This document shows, in pieces, positions 23,406 to 34,072 of a stretch of DNA of 64,000 bases. The notes below the pieces were generated by a model, which saw nothing but the letters and a program-made list of their open reading frames with translations, made no database searches and was not told where the DNA came from. A program made the position numbers and the translations under genes. How positions within the stretch are numbered: the first letter of the stretch is position 1; every line of letters starts with the position of its first letter. Source of the stretch: Adiantum capillus-veneris (taxonomy: Eukaryota; Streptophyta; Polypodiopsida; Polypodiales; Pteridaceae); the NCBI GenBank assembly GCA_014529385.2, contig CM043945.1, positions 151,505,741 to 151,569,740 of the forward strand, read 5' to 3'.

Positions 23406-25517
23406 ATGGCGTCTCAAAGGAATCAGACCAGTCAGGAAGAAGCTTCAAGTACATCCACAGATATTACAAGAGAGCAAATTCAGATCTATCTGATTGGATA
23501 CTACAAAGGACTGCCATGCTATGAGGATGTCAATCGGAATTTGTACATCAAGACAAAGAAAGATACAGAGGAAACTCGGACATCTCAATATGTGGAAGTT
23601 GAAACAGCGAAGAATGTACTACACCCACATCCAAATTTCATGGAAGACTGTCTGGGATCAATTTACATGAGGCACGGAAAATACATCGACAATGAGATAG
23701 AAATGTTGTACAAGGATCAACTTACAGAACTCTATGCATATCCTCCAAGTATTTTTCTGTACAAAGCACAAGATGGAAAACAGAAGTTTGGTACTCTCTA
23801 TGGAGACAAAGACGGTCGATACTACAGGGCTGTCACAAGTCATGAAGTTCCTGTAGAAAACAATCGTTACTTTACAGCAGAAGCGTTTGGCTCAAGAGGA
23901 GAAGACTACATGTCTAAAGGTGGTAATGTATACCATCTTGTCATGGGTTTACCTCTAACTACGCACTTGGAAGAGTTAACAACTACATCTGTCACTACAC
24001 AAATGGGTGGCACAACACAAGGCACAACATGGAAAGACACAACACAAGTCTCGTGCACTGCACCAGCACAAGAGGTACCAGCTATGAAGATAGCCCAACT
24101 TCAAAAAGAACTAGCTTGGTCTCAAGAGCTACATAACAAAGCACAAGAAGTCATATCATCAGGCATTAAACAGATGCCAACATTAGATATGGAACACTCT
24201 CGGATGGGGGGAGTTCAAACTCAACAAAGAGACCCTATATCTTCAAGAGTGGGATTAAGAAGTCCAGCTTTACAAGAAGCAGTGTCCTTTTCAGGAGTCC
24301 AAGTAGAATTTCAAGAAGCATTGGAAGATGCCGAGCCGGAGGGGAGACCACTGGAAATTCACAATGCCCAATGTAGAAGGTCAGGTCAAGATGTCATTGT
24401 GGTCGACAAATACGATAGGCACTATGAAATATCCGATGTGAAAAATATGGATGAGTTTAGCAATTGTGGGCAACCTGTAAGTCACATACTTGGACCCCGC
24501 CCAAAAGCACCATCAAGGGAAACGGAAAAAAAAGATTCGGTTCAATCTTCACCCTCGGTGCAGAACTCGCCAAAATCAACTCGAAAACATAGCCCTAAGG
24601 CTATGCAGAAGCCCCACGTCAAAGACCATATACTGATGGAAGAATTAGCATCACAACTCCTAGAAAGGAGGGATAGTGATTTGATCTTGTATGCAAGCAA
24701 TGATGGAAGCTATTTTCAGCTTCTCAAGGACAAGACGATGAAGGATAAAGAGACAAAGCCAGTGGATACACCTAAGTCAGTCGTAATCTACAGGTTCATG
24801 CATGCAAAGAAGAGGTCATATCTGTATCTAGATACCACAGGAAACCATTATCAGCAGTATTATGGAAAGTTGCCTCGTCCAAAGGGTGCACATGTTGAGA
24901 TAACAACATATTGCGACCAATGTGCCATTGGTCATTTAGTGAAGGACTGCCCAGTAAAGCTCTACATGGAAAAGAAGAAGCAACAAGCCAAAAGCAAAGT
25001 TCAGACAGTGACAACAAGGGAACGGAAGAAAGAATCCCCAACAAGATCTCCGGAAAAGAAGCAGATCTTGTCGCAGAGCACAAAAGATAGGCTCAAAACA
25101 CAGTTGCTTGAAGTCAAGGGTGTCAACGACATTATCATAGAGAATCACGCTATCAAAAAAGATCAATTGAATCAGCTGATTCAAGATCGTTTAAGGAACC
25201 TCAGTGGGGACAAGTCAGAGCATCCACAAGGTGGTGAAGATGAAGCTCGTAGTTCAAGGTTCGAGAGCAAAAGAAGCCAAGATTCTGACAATAGTGAGCC
25301 AACGCAAGAAGAGGTGGCAGAGGTAACAAAAAATCTTAGTGCCACATCACAAGTGGAAGACATGCAAATAGAGTCAATGGATGAAGCTGAAAGTCTACCA
25401 AATAAATTTTCTATTGTGGACTCTTCATTGGTGATTGAACAAATCAAAGAGTATGAGAAGCTAAAAGAAGATGTAACTAAAGACATACAATGCACAGAAG
25501 AACAGAAAATGACTTGA
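23406..25517 (+). CDS. ORF1 of the non-autonomous element: gag-like protein, 703 aa
   Basis: This is an intact 703-codon frame in the usual gag position. Residues 1-190 and 320-500 contain five short repeats of the form Y-x-D/N-x-x-G/R-x-x-Y (near 31-50, 128-143, 329-342, 425-440 and 471-486, for example LYGDKDGRYYRAV and LYASNDGSYFQLL). A short zinc-knuckle-like motif, CDQCAIGHLVKDC (503-515), has one residue fewer than the canonical C-x2-C-x4-H-x4-C. After it comes a basic stretch (524-560), then an acidic, glutamine-rich tail. I do not recognise the N-terminal fold. The knuckle and its location argue for an RNA-binding structural protein. The first ATG follows stops in frame and starts MASQRNQTSQEEAS. 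Confidence 0.75.
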   Translation: MASQRNQTSQEEASSTSTDITREQIQIYLIGYYKGLPCYEDVNRNLYIKTKKDTEETRTSQYVEVETAKNVLHPHPNFMEDCLGSIYMRHGKYIDNEIEMLYKDQLTELYAYPPSIFLYKAQDGKQKFGTLYGDKDGRYYRAVTSHEVPVENNRYFTAEAFGSRGEDYMSKGGNVYHLVMGLPLTTHLEELTTTSVTTQMGGTTQGTTWKDTTQVSCTAPAQEVPAMKIAQLQKELAWSQELHNKAQEVISSGIKQMPTLDMEHSRMGGVQTQQRDPISSRVGLRSPALQEAVSFSGVQVEFQEALEDAEPEGRPLEIHNAQCRRSGQDVIVVDKYDRHYEISDVKNMDEFSNCGQPVSHILGPRPKAPSRETEKKDSVQSSPSVQNSPKSTRKHSPKAMQKPHVKDHILMEELASQLLERRDSDLILYASNDGSYFQLLKDKTMKDKETKPVDTPKSVVIYRFMHAKKRSYLYLDTTGNHYQQYYGKLPRPKGAHVEITTYCDQCAIGHLVKDCPVKLYMEKKKQQAKSKVQTVTTRERKKESPTRSPEKKQILSQSTKDRLKTQLLEVKGVNDIIIENHAIKKDQLNQLIQDRLRNLSGDKSEHPQGGEDEARSSRFESKRSQDSDNSEPTQEEVAEVTKNLSATSQVEDMQIESMDEAESLPNKFSIVDSSLVIEQIKEYEKLKEDVTKDIQCTEEQKMT

Positions 25518-25593
25518 GTCCAAGATTGACTACCAAGGACAAGCAATACAGGATATGAATGAATATTTTTGAGAAGAGACTCTACAAAAACCC

Positions 25594-27006
25594 ATGGAAC
25601 AATGGAAACCAAAGGCCACGGCGACCATTGCATCAGAAGAAGAGAGTAAACCTCAACATCCTTCTACACAAGCTTCAAAACATTTCCAAGAAGAGAAGTC
25701 ACCATTGAATGACCTTCAAGTGCTAGAAGAAGTAAATAGTGACAGAGAGCTTCTAAAATCAAGAATCAAGGTGTCACAATCAGAAACTAGCAATGAACAC
25801 CAACAAGCAGCTACAACAGAAGATAGTAAGCACTTGGGACATGCTACAACCAGTCAAATGACAAAGAAGTTCAACATACAAGAGGATGACAAAGCTTCCA
25901 AGGTACAAAAGTCCAAGACAAGTACCAAAAGCAAAGAGGACATCAGTTACTTGGCAGCCAACAAGAAGATTAAATTCTCGTTGGATGTGTATGAGAAACT
26001 GAAATTCAACTTTACAGCAGAGATAGATTGCACTGCAACGACTAATGTCATGTCTTATGGGCTATGGTTACTTCTAGGTAAGCCAGAACTGTATGAAATT
26101 CAGGTACATGTTCCTATATCACATGGAATAGCCATCACAAGTTTAGGGATTGCAGAAGCTTCCCTTAAACTATGGTCAAAGGTAATCAAAGACAAATTCC
26201 TAGTGGTGGATTCCTCCAAAATGAATACACATTTGATTTTGTCCAAGCACTGGGCAAAAACATTGGCAAAAGAACCTGGATTTTCAACAATGGTCATCAC
26301 GACTAGCTCTCAAGAAATCCAGCCTACTACTGCTCTAAGATTATCGGCTTCCGGCAATAGCAAAGCCAAAATGAGCCCACAAATGTCCTACCAACAGAAG
26401 CAACCCATTAAATCAGAGTCTTCAATCCAGCCCCGAAAAATTCAAGACAGAGCTTCAACATCAACTGACCACATGCTTCCACATGAAAGACAGAATACAA
26501 AGAAAATCTTTCAACCAAAATACCCTACACTGCGCGATCATTGTCGACAAAAATCTTCAAAGGTCTACATCAAAGCTGAAGAAATCAAGGTCAAGGACCC
26601 AATATGGGTAAATGAGCCTGGCCGATTGACGAAAGGTAAACACATGGGATGGATAGCCTCCCACTACAGCTTAGCAAAGCAAGGCTATTATGAGGGTCAA
26701 AAGAAACTTTGGTTACCAAAACCACAAACCTCGGCTTATGTGGTGGATAAAGGTTTCAAAAAGCATCCCCAAAAGCAACAAAGATCATATTTATATCGCC
26801 AAAGGAGACCAACCAACAAGGCTCGCCAAAGGGATGCAAGAAATTTCAAATCCAACTGGCCTTCATACCAACATAGGACTTCATCGATAAATAATCCCAA
26901 AAATGGCACTCTTGTACATCTCAATACGACATCAAAAACATCATGGGAAGTGCCATCTACAATTCTTCAAGCACAAGGTTACTATCAAGGAAATCGGAGA
27001 ATCTAG
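25594..27006 (+). CDS. ORF2 of the non-autonomous element: retropepsin-like protein, 470 aa
   Basis: The frame opens 76 bases after ORF1 in a different frame. Residues 1-125 are hydrophilic and Glu/Gln/Ser-rich. Residues 135-223 resemble a retropepsin: a strand leading to IDCTATTNVMS (144-154), where D-S/T-G-A would be expected, and LILSKHWAKT (214-223), like the ILG(R/K)DWL end of gypsy proteases. The missing glycine after the aspartate makes catalysis doubtful. The remainder (250-470) is basic, with WVNEPGRLTKGKHMGW and aromatic-rich repeats, and is unrecognised. No RT follows. Confidence 0.55.
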   Translation: MEQWKPKATATIASEEESKPQHPSTQASKHFQEEKSPLNDLQVLEEVNSDRELLKSRIKVSQSETSNEHQQAATTEDSKHLGHATTSQMTKKFNIQEDDKASKVQKSKTSTKSKEDISYLAANKKIKFSLDVYEKLKFNFTAEIDCTATTNVMSYGLWLLLGKPELYEIQVHVPISHGIAITSLGIAEASLKLWSKVIKDKFLVVDSSKMNTHLILSKHWAKTLAKEPGFSTMVITTSSQEIQPTTALRLSASGNSKAKMSPQMSYQQKQPIKSESSIQPRKIQDRASTSTDHMLPHERQNTKKIFQPKYPTLRDHCRQKSSKVYIKAEEIKVKDPIWVNEPGRLTKGKHMGWIASHYSLAKQGYYEGQKKLWLPKPQTSAYVVDKGFKKHPQKQQRSYLYRQRRPTNKARQRDARNFKSNWPSYQHRTSSINNPKNGTLVHLNTTSKTSWEVPSTILQAQGYYQGNRRI

Positions 27007-27015
27007 CTACCAAAG

Positions 27016-27435
27016 ATGCCAGGTAAACATTCTTCAAGCAAACGACTTCAGCTTGAAAATAATCGCAATTTCACGGAAGGCAAAATCAAGGACAATGTCA
27101 CAGTCAAGGCAAAGGATATCTGCAAAGAAACGCTAATCACACGATGCAGATACAAATGGGTGCCAAAAGAACAACAAATAACGAAGAAGATTGAAGTCAT
27201 CTCTAGCTCTCAAGAAATGTCAAGACATGATAGACAAAGTGTTACGGGGAATGGAGCGAGCCAATCTTCTCAACCAAGGGACCAACAACAACAAAAAGAA
27301 ATTTTGACAACCAAGGTCACCCAGGTATGGCAAAAGAAACCAATACTGCCAGTATGGTCCTTTACAAATCCTCTCTTCGAGGATGGGAGTTTTGAATTTC
27401 AAAACCTATTCTTGGTCGAAAGCTCCCGAGAGTAA
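27016..27435 (+). CDS. Short ORF3, unrecognised, 139 aa
   Basis: This frame begins ten bases after ORF2 ends. It encodes a basic, glutamine-rich peptide with CRYKWVPKEQQITKK and an aromatic C-terminus (VWSFTNPLFEDGSFEFQNLF). The composition resembles the tail of ORF2, so it may be the former C-terminus separated by a frameshift. No known domain is visible. Confidence 0.35.
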   Translation: MPGKHSSSKRLQLENNRNFTEGKIKDNVTVKAKDICKETLITRCRYKWVPKEQQITKKIEVISSSQEMSRHDRQSVTGNGASQSSQPRDQQQQKEILTTKVTQVWQKKPILPVWSFTNPLFEDGSFEFQNLFLVESSRE

Positions 27436-28651
27436 GACAAGTCGCCATAAAAATAATGGCATAAGAGTCCAAAGTCGGGCAGCTGAGCCACTAAATGAGC
27501 AAGCATTAGACCCAAGCTTCATGTCTTAATATTTTTTGTGGTCTATGAGTCTAGATATTTAGATTAAAGCTAAGCTGGAGAGTTGAGCATACATAAAGTC
27601 ATGTCACTCATGCTGGAAGAGGTGAGCATAAGAGTCAAAGTCTACTATTTTAAATGGTGGAGTGGCGGAGTAGTCCAGAAAACACTCACACACATGAACA
27701 CAGTGAGGAGAGTGGAAAAAACCTCGTCGACAAAAACCCTTCTTGCGAGTGACGGCAGCTCTTGAAGTCAAATATCTTTTTGCTTCTCTAGCTACGTTCA
27801 CTCCAGGAAGCACCCATTCAAACTCCTCTCGCACCGCATATTGTTTCCCATGCATCTATCTGTGCAAGCATATATAATGTCCTATCATTGGACATTTGCA
27901 TTTGACACGATTTGTGTTCCACCCATGCACTTACACAACAAAATGACGATGACGAAGTGGTAACAGGCTTCATAAGCATTTGCTCAACAACAATGACTCT
28001 GACTTCAAGCTACTAACACTTATCCACTGTATATCCAGTAATAGTAGCCATACGGCCATAAGTACTTTAACTCAACAAAACTCGGTTACATCAAACATAA
28101 GTACATATAGCCTCACATTTAATGGTGACTAAAGGCATTTTTTTTCCCACTGTGTTTTTCCCTTTAGTCCTATCCAGGTATCCAAGACCTTCATTTTGTA
28201 ATATACGCCACATTTTATTTTTACTATTTTATTTTTCTTATAAAAACACAGAAAAGCAGACCAACGACATCCCCAAACCACTACATGCTCATCAACTATA
28301 GGATCCAAGGGGAGCGGCCCAGAAACAATTCCAAAAGGCTTCAAGATTACATGTACACATGCAGGATGACACCCAAAGAACAAACAATACAGAGCTGCCA
28401 AGATAAAGACTTGCTGCAACAACAAACCTCACTCAACCTATTCACCCTACAACAACCAATCGGAGGGGGAGAGCTATGGATTCAACTACACTACATGTAC
28501 AAGAAAAAGGTAACTCTACAACATACAAAGCATCTGGTAGAAGCAACTGCAACAACAAAAGATTCAACCAACACCAAAACATGAACCACTCGCCAAGGCC
28601 ACTACAGATATAGGGTCTTGTCAGGGACGACAAGACTTCGGAGGGGGAGAG
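27436..28651 (+). other. 3' untranslated part and polypurine tract of the non-autonomous element
   Basis: There is no open frame of interest over about 1.2 kb. Bases 28640-28651 (GGAGGGGGAGAG) abut the 3' LTR and form the polypurine tract that would prime plus-strand synthesis. CAACAA-rich patches occur at 28400-28570. Confidence 0.6.
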
Positions 28652-29719
28652 TGTCGAAACGTCAACCTTTCAACAACGCTTCCACAAAGATTCCATAAAT
28701 ATTCCTCAAAGATTCTCTAAAGATTTCAAATAAAGATGTTGATGAAGTGATGTGAAGACGAAGATGGATGCTGTAATGTGAAGATACAAGCTCATGGACA
28801 TCATCGAATATCCCGTTATTATCATTTTGAGCCATTACGGCCACTTTTGTAATGTTTACGGGAACTTCATATTTTAAGTCAGCAATTGTATTGAGGCCAC
28901 AGATGCTTGTTGGATGAGCAAAGCCAGCTCACGGTGTTGTAATTAAGCTCTATAGAAGCCTAGGGACAAATAAGGTCATTTTGGTCGGACATTAGGTTTT
29001 CTAAGGCTTAGTATATAAGCCAAAACCTAAAGCTTTGTAAGGAGACTTCTAATAAATCGGATCTTCTGTGTCGTTGGGAGACTGCGAGAGAGTGAGAGAG
29101 TGTGTGTGCGTGCTACAGGAGCTACGGTGGTCGGAATCGCAAACGGAGAGCAGCAGTGTGTTGCCCACGAGGAGAGCTACGTGTTGATGATTACATCACG
29201 CGCGTTCGTCTGTGTTTTGGCAGATTCACCCGCGAGCTACTTTTGGAGTTTCGGTGAGTAACTGTTGTCCGTTTTTGCATTTCAGCATATCCACGCGATC
29301 AGAGCGAGTAGAGCTACACATTAGGCACTTTAGTTTTCGGAAACGTCGACCTGCAAAAACCGGCCAGACATCCTACGCGTTTTCTGCACGGAGGGTATTG
29401 AGTAGGTTTTTTTGGTCACGGACCTTAGGGAGAGTGGCCTATTGGTGTTGATAGGATATCCCTCAAGTTTCGTAACGTTTCGAAAACGTCTAATGGGCTT
29501 TTGGCTTGCGGTAGCATCATATCAGACTCTCACATTCACAGAACCAATGGCATGTAGAGTTGATATCTCTGTAGGAAGTAATCATTAGTCGATCGAGTAG
29601 AGGTTGACACCCTTTGCTTGCTTCCACGCGCCTGCGGATCGAGCTTCGTCCTCAGTTGACATTATATGTTAGGTGAGTTCTCGCTATGCTGACGTCCGTC
29701 GCGGCGTACCCGTCCAACA
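28652..29719 (+). repeat. 3' LTR of the non-autonomous element
   Basis: It is 1,068 bp, equal in length to the 5' LTR and about 98% identical by eye. Its first bases read TGTCGAAACGT, so the terminal inverted repeat is imperfect here but perfect in the 5' LTR. The TATA box is at 29012-29019, AATAAA at 29051, and the palindrome half-site at 29366-29380. The final CCAACA is followed by the GTGGT duplication. Confidence 0.9.
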
Positions 29720-29724
29720 GTGGT

Positions 29725-30732
29725 CACGATGGTATCTGGACTCTTATTGACAGATTTAGCAAGCAAGCTCATTTTATTCCAGTGAAGGAGACAACCAAGC
29801 CGGATCACTTGGCGAGACTGTTTGTGGCCCAAATCTTCAAATTACATGGCATGCCCGAGACAATTATCTCCGACAGAGACCCCACATTCTCAAGTTTGTT
29901 TTGGAAGGCTATTTGGGAGAACATTAGCACGCGGTTGCAGTTCTCGTCATCTTTCCACCCGCACACTGACGGGCAATCTAGATTGCCAATTCAGTGGTAC
30001 TAGATTTATTGAAGTCTTACATCTCAGATTAGAAGACTCAATGGGAAAAGTATTTACCTTTGCTAGAATTTGCCTACAATAACACGATACACTCTTCGAC
30101 GGGGAAGGCGCCATTTGAGATTATTGAAGGTGCTATGAAGGTTCCACCCTTCCTAAGCACAAAAGATAAGATTTTTGAAGCCGATGCGTGACTTGGACAC
30201 GGCTTTTGCCGAGGTCGGCGAGGCTTTGCAAAAATCTCAAGAAAGACAAAAAAAGGCAGTAGGATCGCCACGTCACGATTTGAAATTGAAGGAGAACGAT
30301 TGGTGCTCTTACGTTTTGAGAAGACATGCCTGAGAAAGAAAAAGGGAAAGGAGAGGCTTTTTCCAAAGCTTAGTATGCGATACTACGGACCTTTCCAAAT
30401 CTCTGAAAAAATAAATGATATCTCCTTTGGACTGAAGCTGCCCGAAACTTGGAGGATTCACGATGCTTGTCATGTGAGTCTCCTGAAGCCTTTTAAAGGC
30501 GATGTGCCCGAAGATGGGGAGCCTGATGAGCAACCCAAAGTGGAAGAAAAGGAGGAGATCCTTGTTCCAGAACAGATATTGGCACACAAAGACAGAAAGA
30601 TTAAGGGTAAAGCGGTTCTTGGTTAAAATCAAGAACTATCCTGCATTGGATGTGAAGTGGATGGAGGAGGAGGACCTAGCAGATACTCCTCAGATTGTGA
30701 ATCTTTACCTTGAAGCATTTGGATTAGCATAG
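29725..30732 (+). pseudogene. Chromovirus integrase core, C-terminus and chromodomain
   Basis: This continues the gene cut at 19491. It reads GIWTLIDRFSKQAHFIPVKE, then the second catalytic aspartate in TIISDRDPTF and [10 protein letters not shown] near the glutamate position. After a frameshift near 30000 come EFAYNNTIHSSTGKAPFEI, then YYGPFQISEKI and HVSLLKPF (the GPY/F region). A chromodomain follows (30560-30720): PEQILAHKDRKIKG, then after another shift FLVKIKNYPALDVKWMEEED. The C-terminal chromodomain places the element in the chromoviruses, where it directs integration to marked chromatin. The open frame starting at 29686 begins inside the inserted LTR and is not the native start. Confidence 0.8.
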
Positions 30733-31343
30733 TCTATTCTAAATGGAACCCCGAATTTATCTTGGGCGGAATTTGGTGCAACGGGTATGCACAAGAGGGG
30801 AGTCGCTCTACTCCTTTGTCAACGGATTGCCTCGATTTTTTATATTAAAGTCACTAATGTCTCTTTGAGTTTCAGGGATACTGTGAGTTGACAGTATTCT
30901 GTTGTAATGAATTTATGAACTGGAATTCCCGATAATATGATACTGATTTGTTCTTGACTTGTTTAAGTGCAAGAACTGATAGACGAAATGATTGCAACAT
31001 TTTGGTCGGAATGATCTCGATAGACATGGTTGCAATAGGGATTAGTCAATCGGACATCTATGAGGTCCTGAGTGGATCTAGATGCGATTGCTAATTATGT
31101 TGCAGATAAATTATGGTTTGAGATCCGAATGAATTTGTGAATGTGATTTGTCATGTGATTTCCTGTGATGTCAAGTGATGTCCTGTGATGTCGCGTGATA
31201 TGGCTGTCGATTGGTACATGTGCTAGATGTGTTTTTCCTAGTGCGTCGGTACTATTAGTCAGTGTCTGCTAAGACAGTTTATGGCTTCCGTCTGTTTTGC
31301 AAGCGTAATCTAGGGCGATTACAATGCTTTCAAGAGGGGGGTA
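30733..31343 (+). other. Chromovirus 3' untranslated region and polypurine tract
   Basis: Non-coding. Bases 31139-31200 hold five loose repeats of GTGATGTC-like units. The tract AAGAGGGGGGTA at 31332-31343 directly precedes the LTR and serves as polypurine tract. Confidence 0.6.
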
Positions 31344-31981
31344 TGTCACAAACTGGTGACGTGGCTGTCCATGTGTACACACACACAGTGGCATGTACAA
31401 TCCAAATCCCAGGGAATACAATCTGGCTGAAATACGGACATGGCACTAACGTGGCACCGAAATTTGCGTTGCATGCTGACGTGGCACTGCGATACGGACC
31501 CCCGCAATTTTGGCGGAATTTCCAGGCTGCTGACGTGACAAAAAGCTGTACGGATTTTTCTACGCAAAAGCTGGCTGATTTCTACGCAAGAGAGGGACAG
31601 AGCTTTTGGGGATTACTTGCTTTATTTACTCAAGAGAGCTTGAGAGAGAGCCTTGCTTTATTTTCGAAAGCTTTTAATTTGCATCTTTTGGAGCTCTGCT
31701 TTTGGGTATCCCTTGTAACTCTTTATGAGTGCAGTTCGCCTCTCACTTCTCAGAGCATCTGGACGCAGAGTCTCAGAGTGAGGCAGCCACTCCGTGTACT
31801 TTGTGCAACAGATTAATACAATAGGAAATACCGAAAGAGGCGCCAGTCTTTGGGGCCAATATCTCTAGGCACGGAACTGCGTCGAGCCGGGTCGAATCAA
31901 TTGTGTACTGTGAACTGTTTTGAAGTGAATTCTTGTGGTGTCGCGGTAGAATCTCGACTTGGAGTTTCCAAGTTTGTTACA
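31344..31981 (+). mobile_element. Chromovirus 3' LTR, about 638 bp
   Basis: It starts TGTCACAAACTGGTGACGTGG right after the polypurine tract and ends GTTTGTTACA at the point where Tat RT sequence resumes. It holds several TGACGTGG-type motifs (31357, 31477, 31531) and the block ATACCGAAAGAGGCGCC near 31828, which is shared with other LTRs in the window. No matching 5' LTR was found upstream of the gag; that side appears lost or overwritten. Confidence 0.7.
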
Positions 31982-32351
31982 TCAAGCTTCTGTAAATGCT
32001 CTTTCCTTGACCTGTATAAATAAAAATCATCTATGAACCCTTTGACAAACTTCCCGAGGAACGAGGTAAGGACCCAATCCACTTTTCTTTCAAAAGCTCT
32101 CCAAGTCCATTTGTCAACCCAAAAGACAACCACTGTATCAAAAGTTGATCAATAAAAGATAAGGGATAAGGATCTTTTTTGGTCACTGCATTTAATGGCT
32201 TATAATCAATGCAAACTCTCCAACGCCAATCTTTCTTTGGAATGAGCACCACAGGGCTCACCCATTCAGCATTATCAACTGGCACAATGAACCCTGCATC
32301 CAAAAGTTTATCCACCTCTTCCTTTAAAGCATTCATTTGCTCCTTACCCAT
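31982..32351 (-). pseudogene. Tat-like element RT fragment
   Basis: On the minus strand it encodes LLDAGFIVPVDNAEWVSPVV and RVCIDYKPLNAVTKKDPYPL, then after a deletion FGLTNG and FVKGFIDDFYLYRSRKEHLQ, with the F-I-D-D catalytic motif intact. It is cut off at 31982 by the chromovirus LTR. The missing end of RT plus RNase H would bridge to the fragment at 10128-11893, suggesting both are halves of one element. Confidence 0.7.
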
Positions 32352-32519
32352 CTTTCTTAATTTCTATCTTATTGGCTTTGCCCCTTCAGCTAGTTCAATC
32401 TTCACAGGATCTCCGACAAAACCCCTTGTTTCTTGATATGAAGTGATGAAAAGATTTGGAAACCTGTCCAACATTGTTAAGTACTCCCTTCTTTCTTCTT
32501 GTGTCAAATAAGTACTCAG

Positions 32520-34072
32520 CTATTTGTGAATCAACCCCTTCTTCACTGGCAATTTCTGTTTAGATTGCATCAACTCCTCAAGTTGCTCTAAACGGCTCGA
32601 GGCATTTATATCCCCTGACACTTCCAATACTTCACAAGTTTCTCTCTTCTTCGTCCAACAGTAAGAATGACACTTCACCCTCTCACTGGAACCAGAAGTA
32701 GTGCTACTTTCTGAATCTTCTGAACTAGCTTCACTAGTAACTTCGGATTCATCATTTTCAGTCACATCTTCTAGTGCCAAAGGCTGCTTGGTAGTCATAT
32801 CAAACACCCTCTTTTCACCCTTCTTGCCATACACACACATTGTTCCCGTGCCCCAATCTTGTACAACATCAACAGCTCTCAACCAAGGACGTCCCAAAAT
32901 GAGAGGAAAAGCTCCCAGGCCAGCTACCCACATGACCACCAGAGATTGACGCCTAATTTTCCTGTTCAATACTTTGATCTCCCCGTATATCCACTGCATA
33001 ATCATTAGCCCTGTTAGGAATCTGCCGAGGAAGTGGAAACATATCGCCTCCCATCCTTGTTGGCCTTGGACAATGAGGGTTGATATGACCAAGTTCACCA
33101 CAATTATAATAGGTAAGGATGAATCTCCTTTGTGGCTCAAAGACACCTTGTCTACGACCCACATTAGCATTAGGCTAAGCTTCATATGGCTGGGCCATTC
33201 CTCTACCACGACCACGACCACCTCCAAGAACACTAAGCCGCAATTCCTGCATCATGATCATCATGGCTTGCATATTTCGCTCTAACTGTTCAGTGTTCGC
33301 AACCCTTTGAGCAAGTTGGGCTTCAACCTCTACCTAATTTCCCTCATTTTGGCCACCATTACCTTGAACATGGACCGCTTTCCCATACTCATTGAGTCTT
33401 TGAGCTTTCCATTCTTTCTCCCTGGCGATGGTGACTGCTTCCTCGAAAGTAGCGGACCTTTTCAGCTCAACTTTGAACTTTAGACTTTTCTTTAAGTTTG
33501 CCACGAAACGATCCTTCTTTAACATGGTCGGAGGGATTTCATTTCCTAAAGCTCAGACCCATTATCCCATAAACGAGTAAACTGCATGACAAAATCATCA
33601 ACACTTTGATTAGCCTTCTGAGTGTACCTCAAAATTCATGCCAAACTTCATCAAGTACTTCAATACTCCTATATTGTGCCAAAAAAGCATGCTTCACACG
33701 ACTGTAGTCCAAAACCACCCCTGGAGTTTATGCTTGCACCACCTCTTCATAATTTTGTAACCAAACTTCTGTCTCATCCTATAAACTGTATTGCACTGCA
33801 ATAATACAGCTTAATCTAGTATATTTCACAATAAGCAATTAACTTCCAATTTCTTAATAAACGTCCATGCATTTTCATTAGGCAATCCATGAAACTGTCG
33901 AAACTCGTCCGCCATGTTCGATTGCCACAAAAACACTTTACATGTGACGTCGTAAGTTCAAGACATGTCGATGGATCGCTCCAATACCTAATCCACCTCG
34001 CATTGGATAACCTGGCCCCAGTGCTTGCCTTCACAAAACCTCACGACCCTCCAAAGGCTGCAATCTAATCAA
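32520..34072 (-). pseudogene. Tat-like element gag and protease region
   Basis: Minus strand. The gag region (34034-33330) includes the fragment KKDRFVANLKKSLKF. A knuckle, NCGELGHINPHC, lies near 33110; its first cysteine is replaced by tyrosine. The protease end reads FPLILGRPWLRAVDVVQDWG near 32890. An acidic Ser/Glu-rich linker (ENDESEVTSEASSEDSESS) precedes the RT fragment. Frameshifts and stops occur throughout. Confidence 0.65.

Larger units (their letters stand above)
19492..29719 (+). mobile_element. Large non-autonomous LTR retrotransposon (LARD / TR-GAG type), 10.2 kb
   Basis: This is a complete element with TSD GTGGT at 19487-19491 and 29720-29724, LTRs of 1,068 bp each, a tRNA-Asp-like primer site at 20561 and a polypurine tract at 28640-28651. 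The internal 8.1 kb encodes a gag-like ORF with a short zinc knuckle, a second ORF with a degenerate retropepsin-like region, and no RT, RNase H or integrase motif on either strand. It would need enzymes in trans. About twenty differences separate the LTRs by eye (about 2%), so it is much younger than its chromovirus host. The minus-strand sister chromovirus at 55838-55842 keeps the uninterrupted target, confirming the insertion. Confidence 0.85.
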
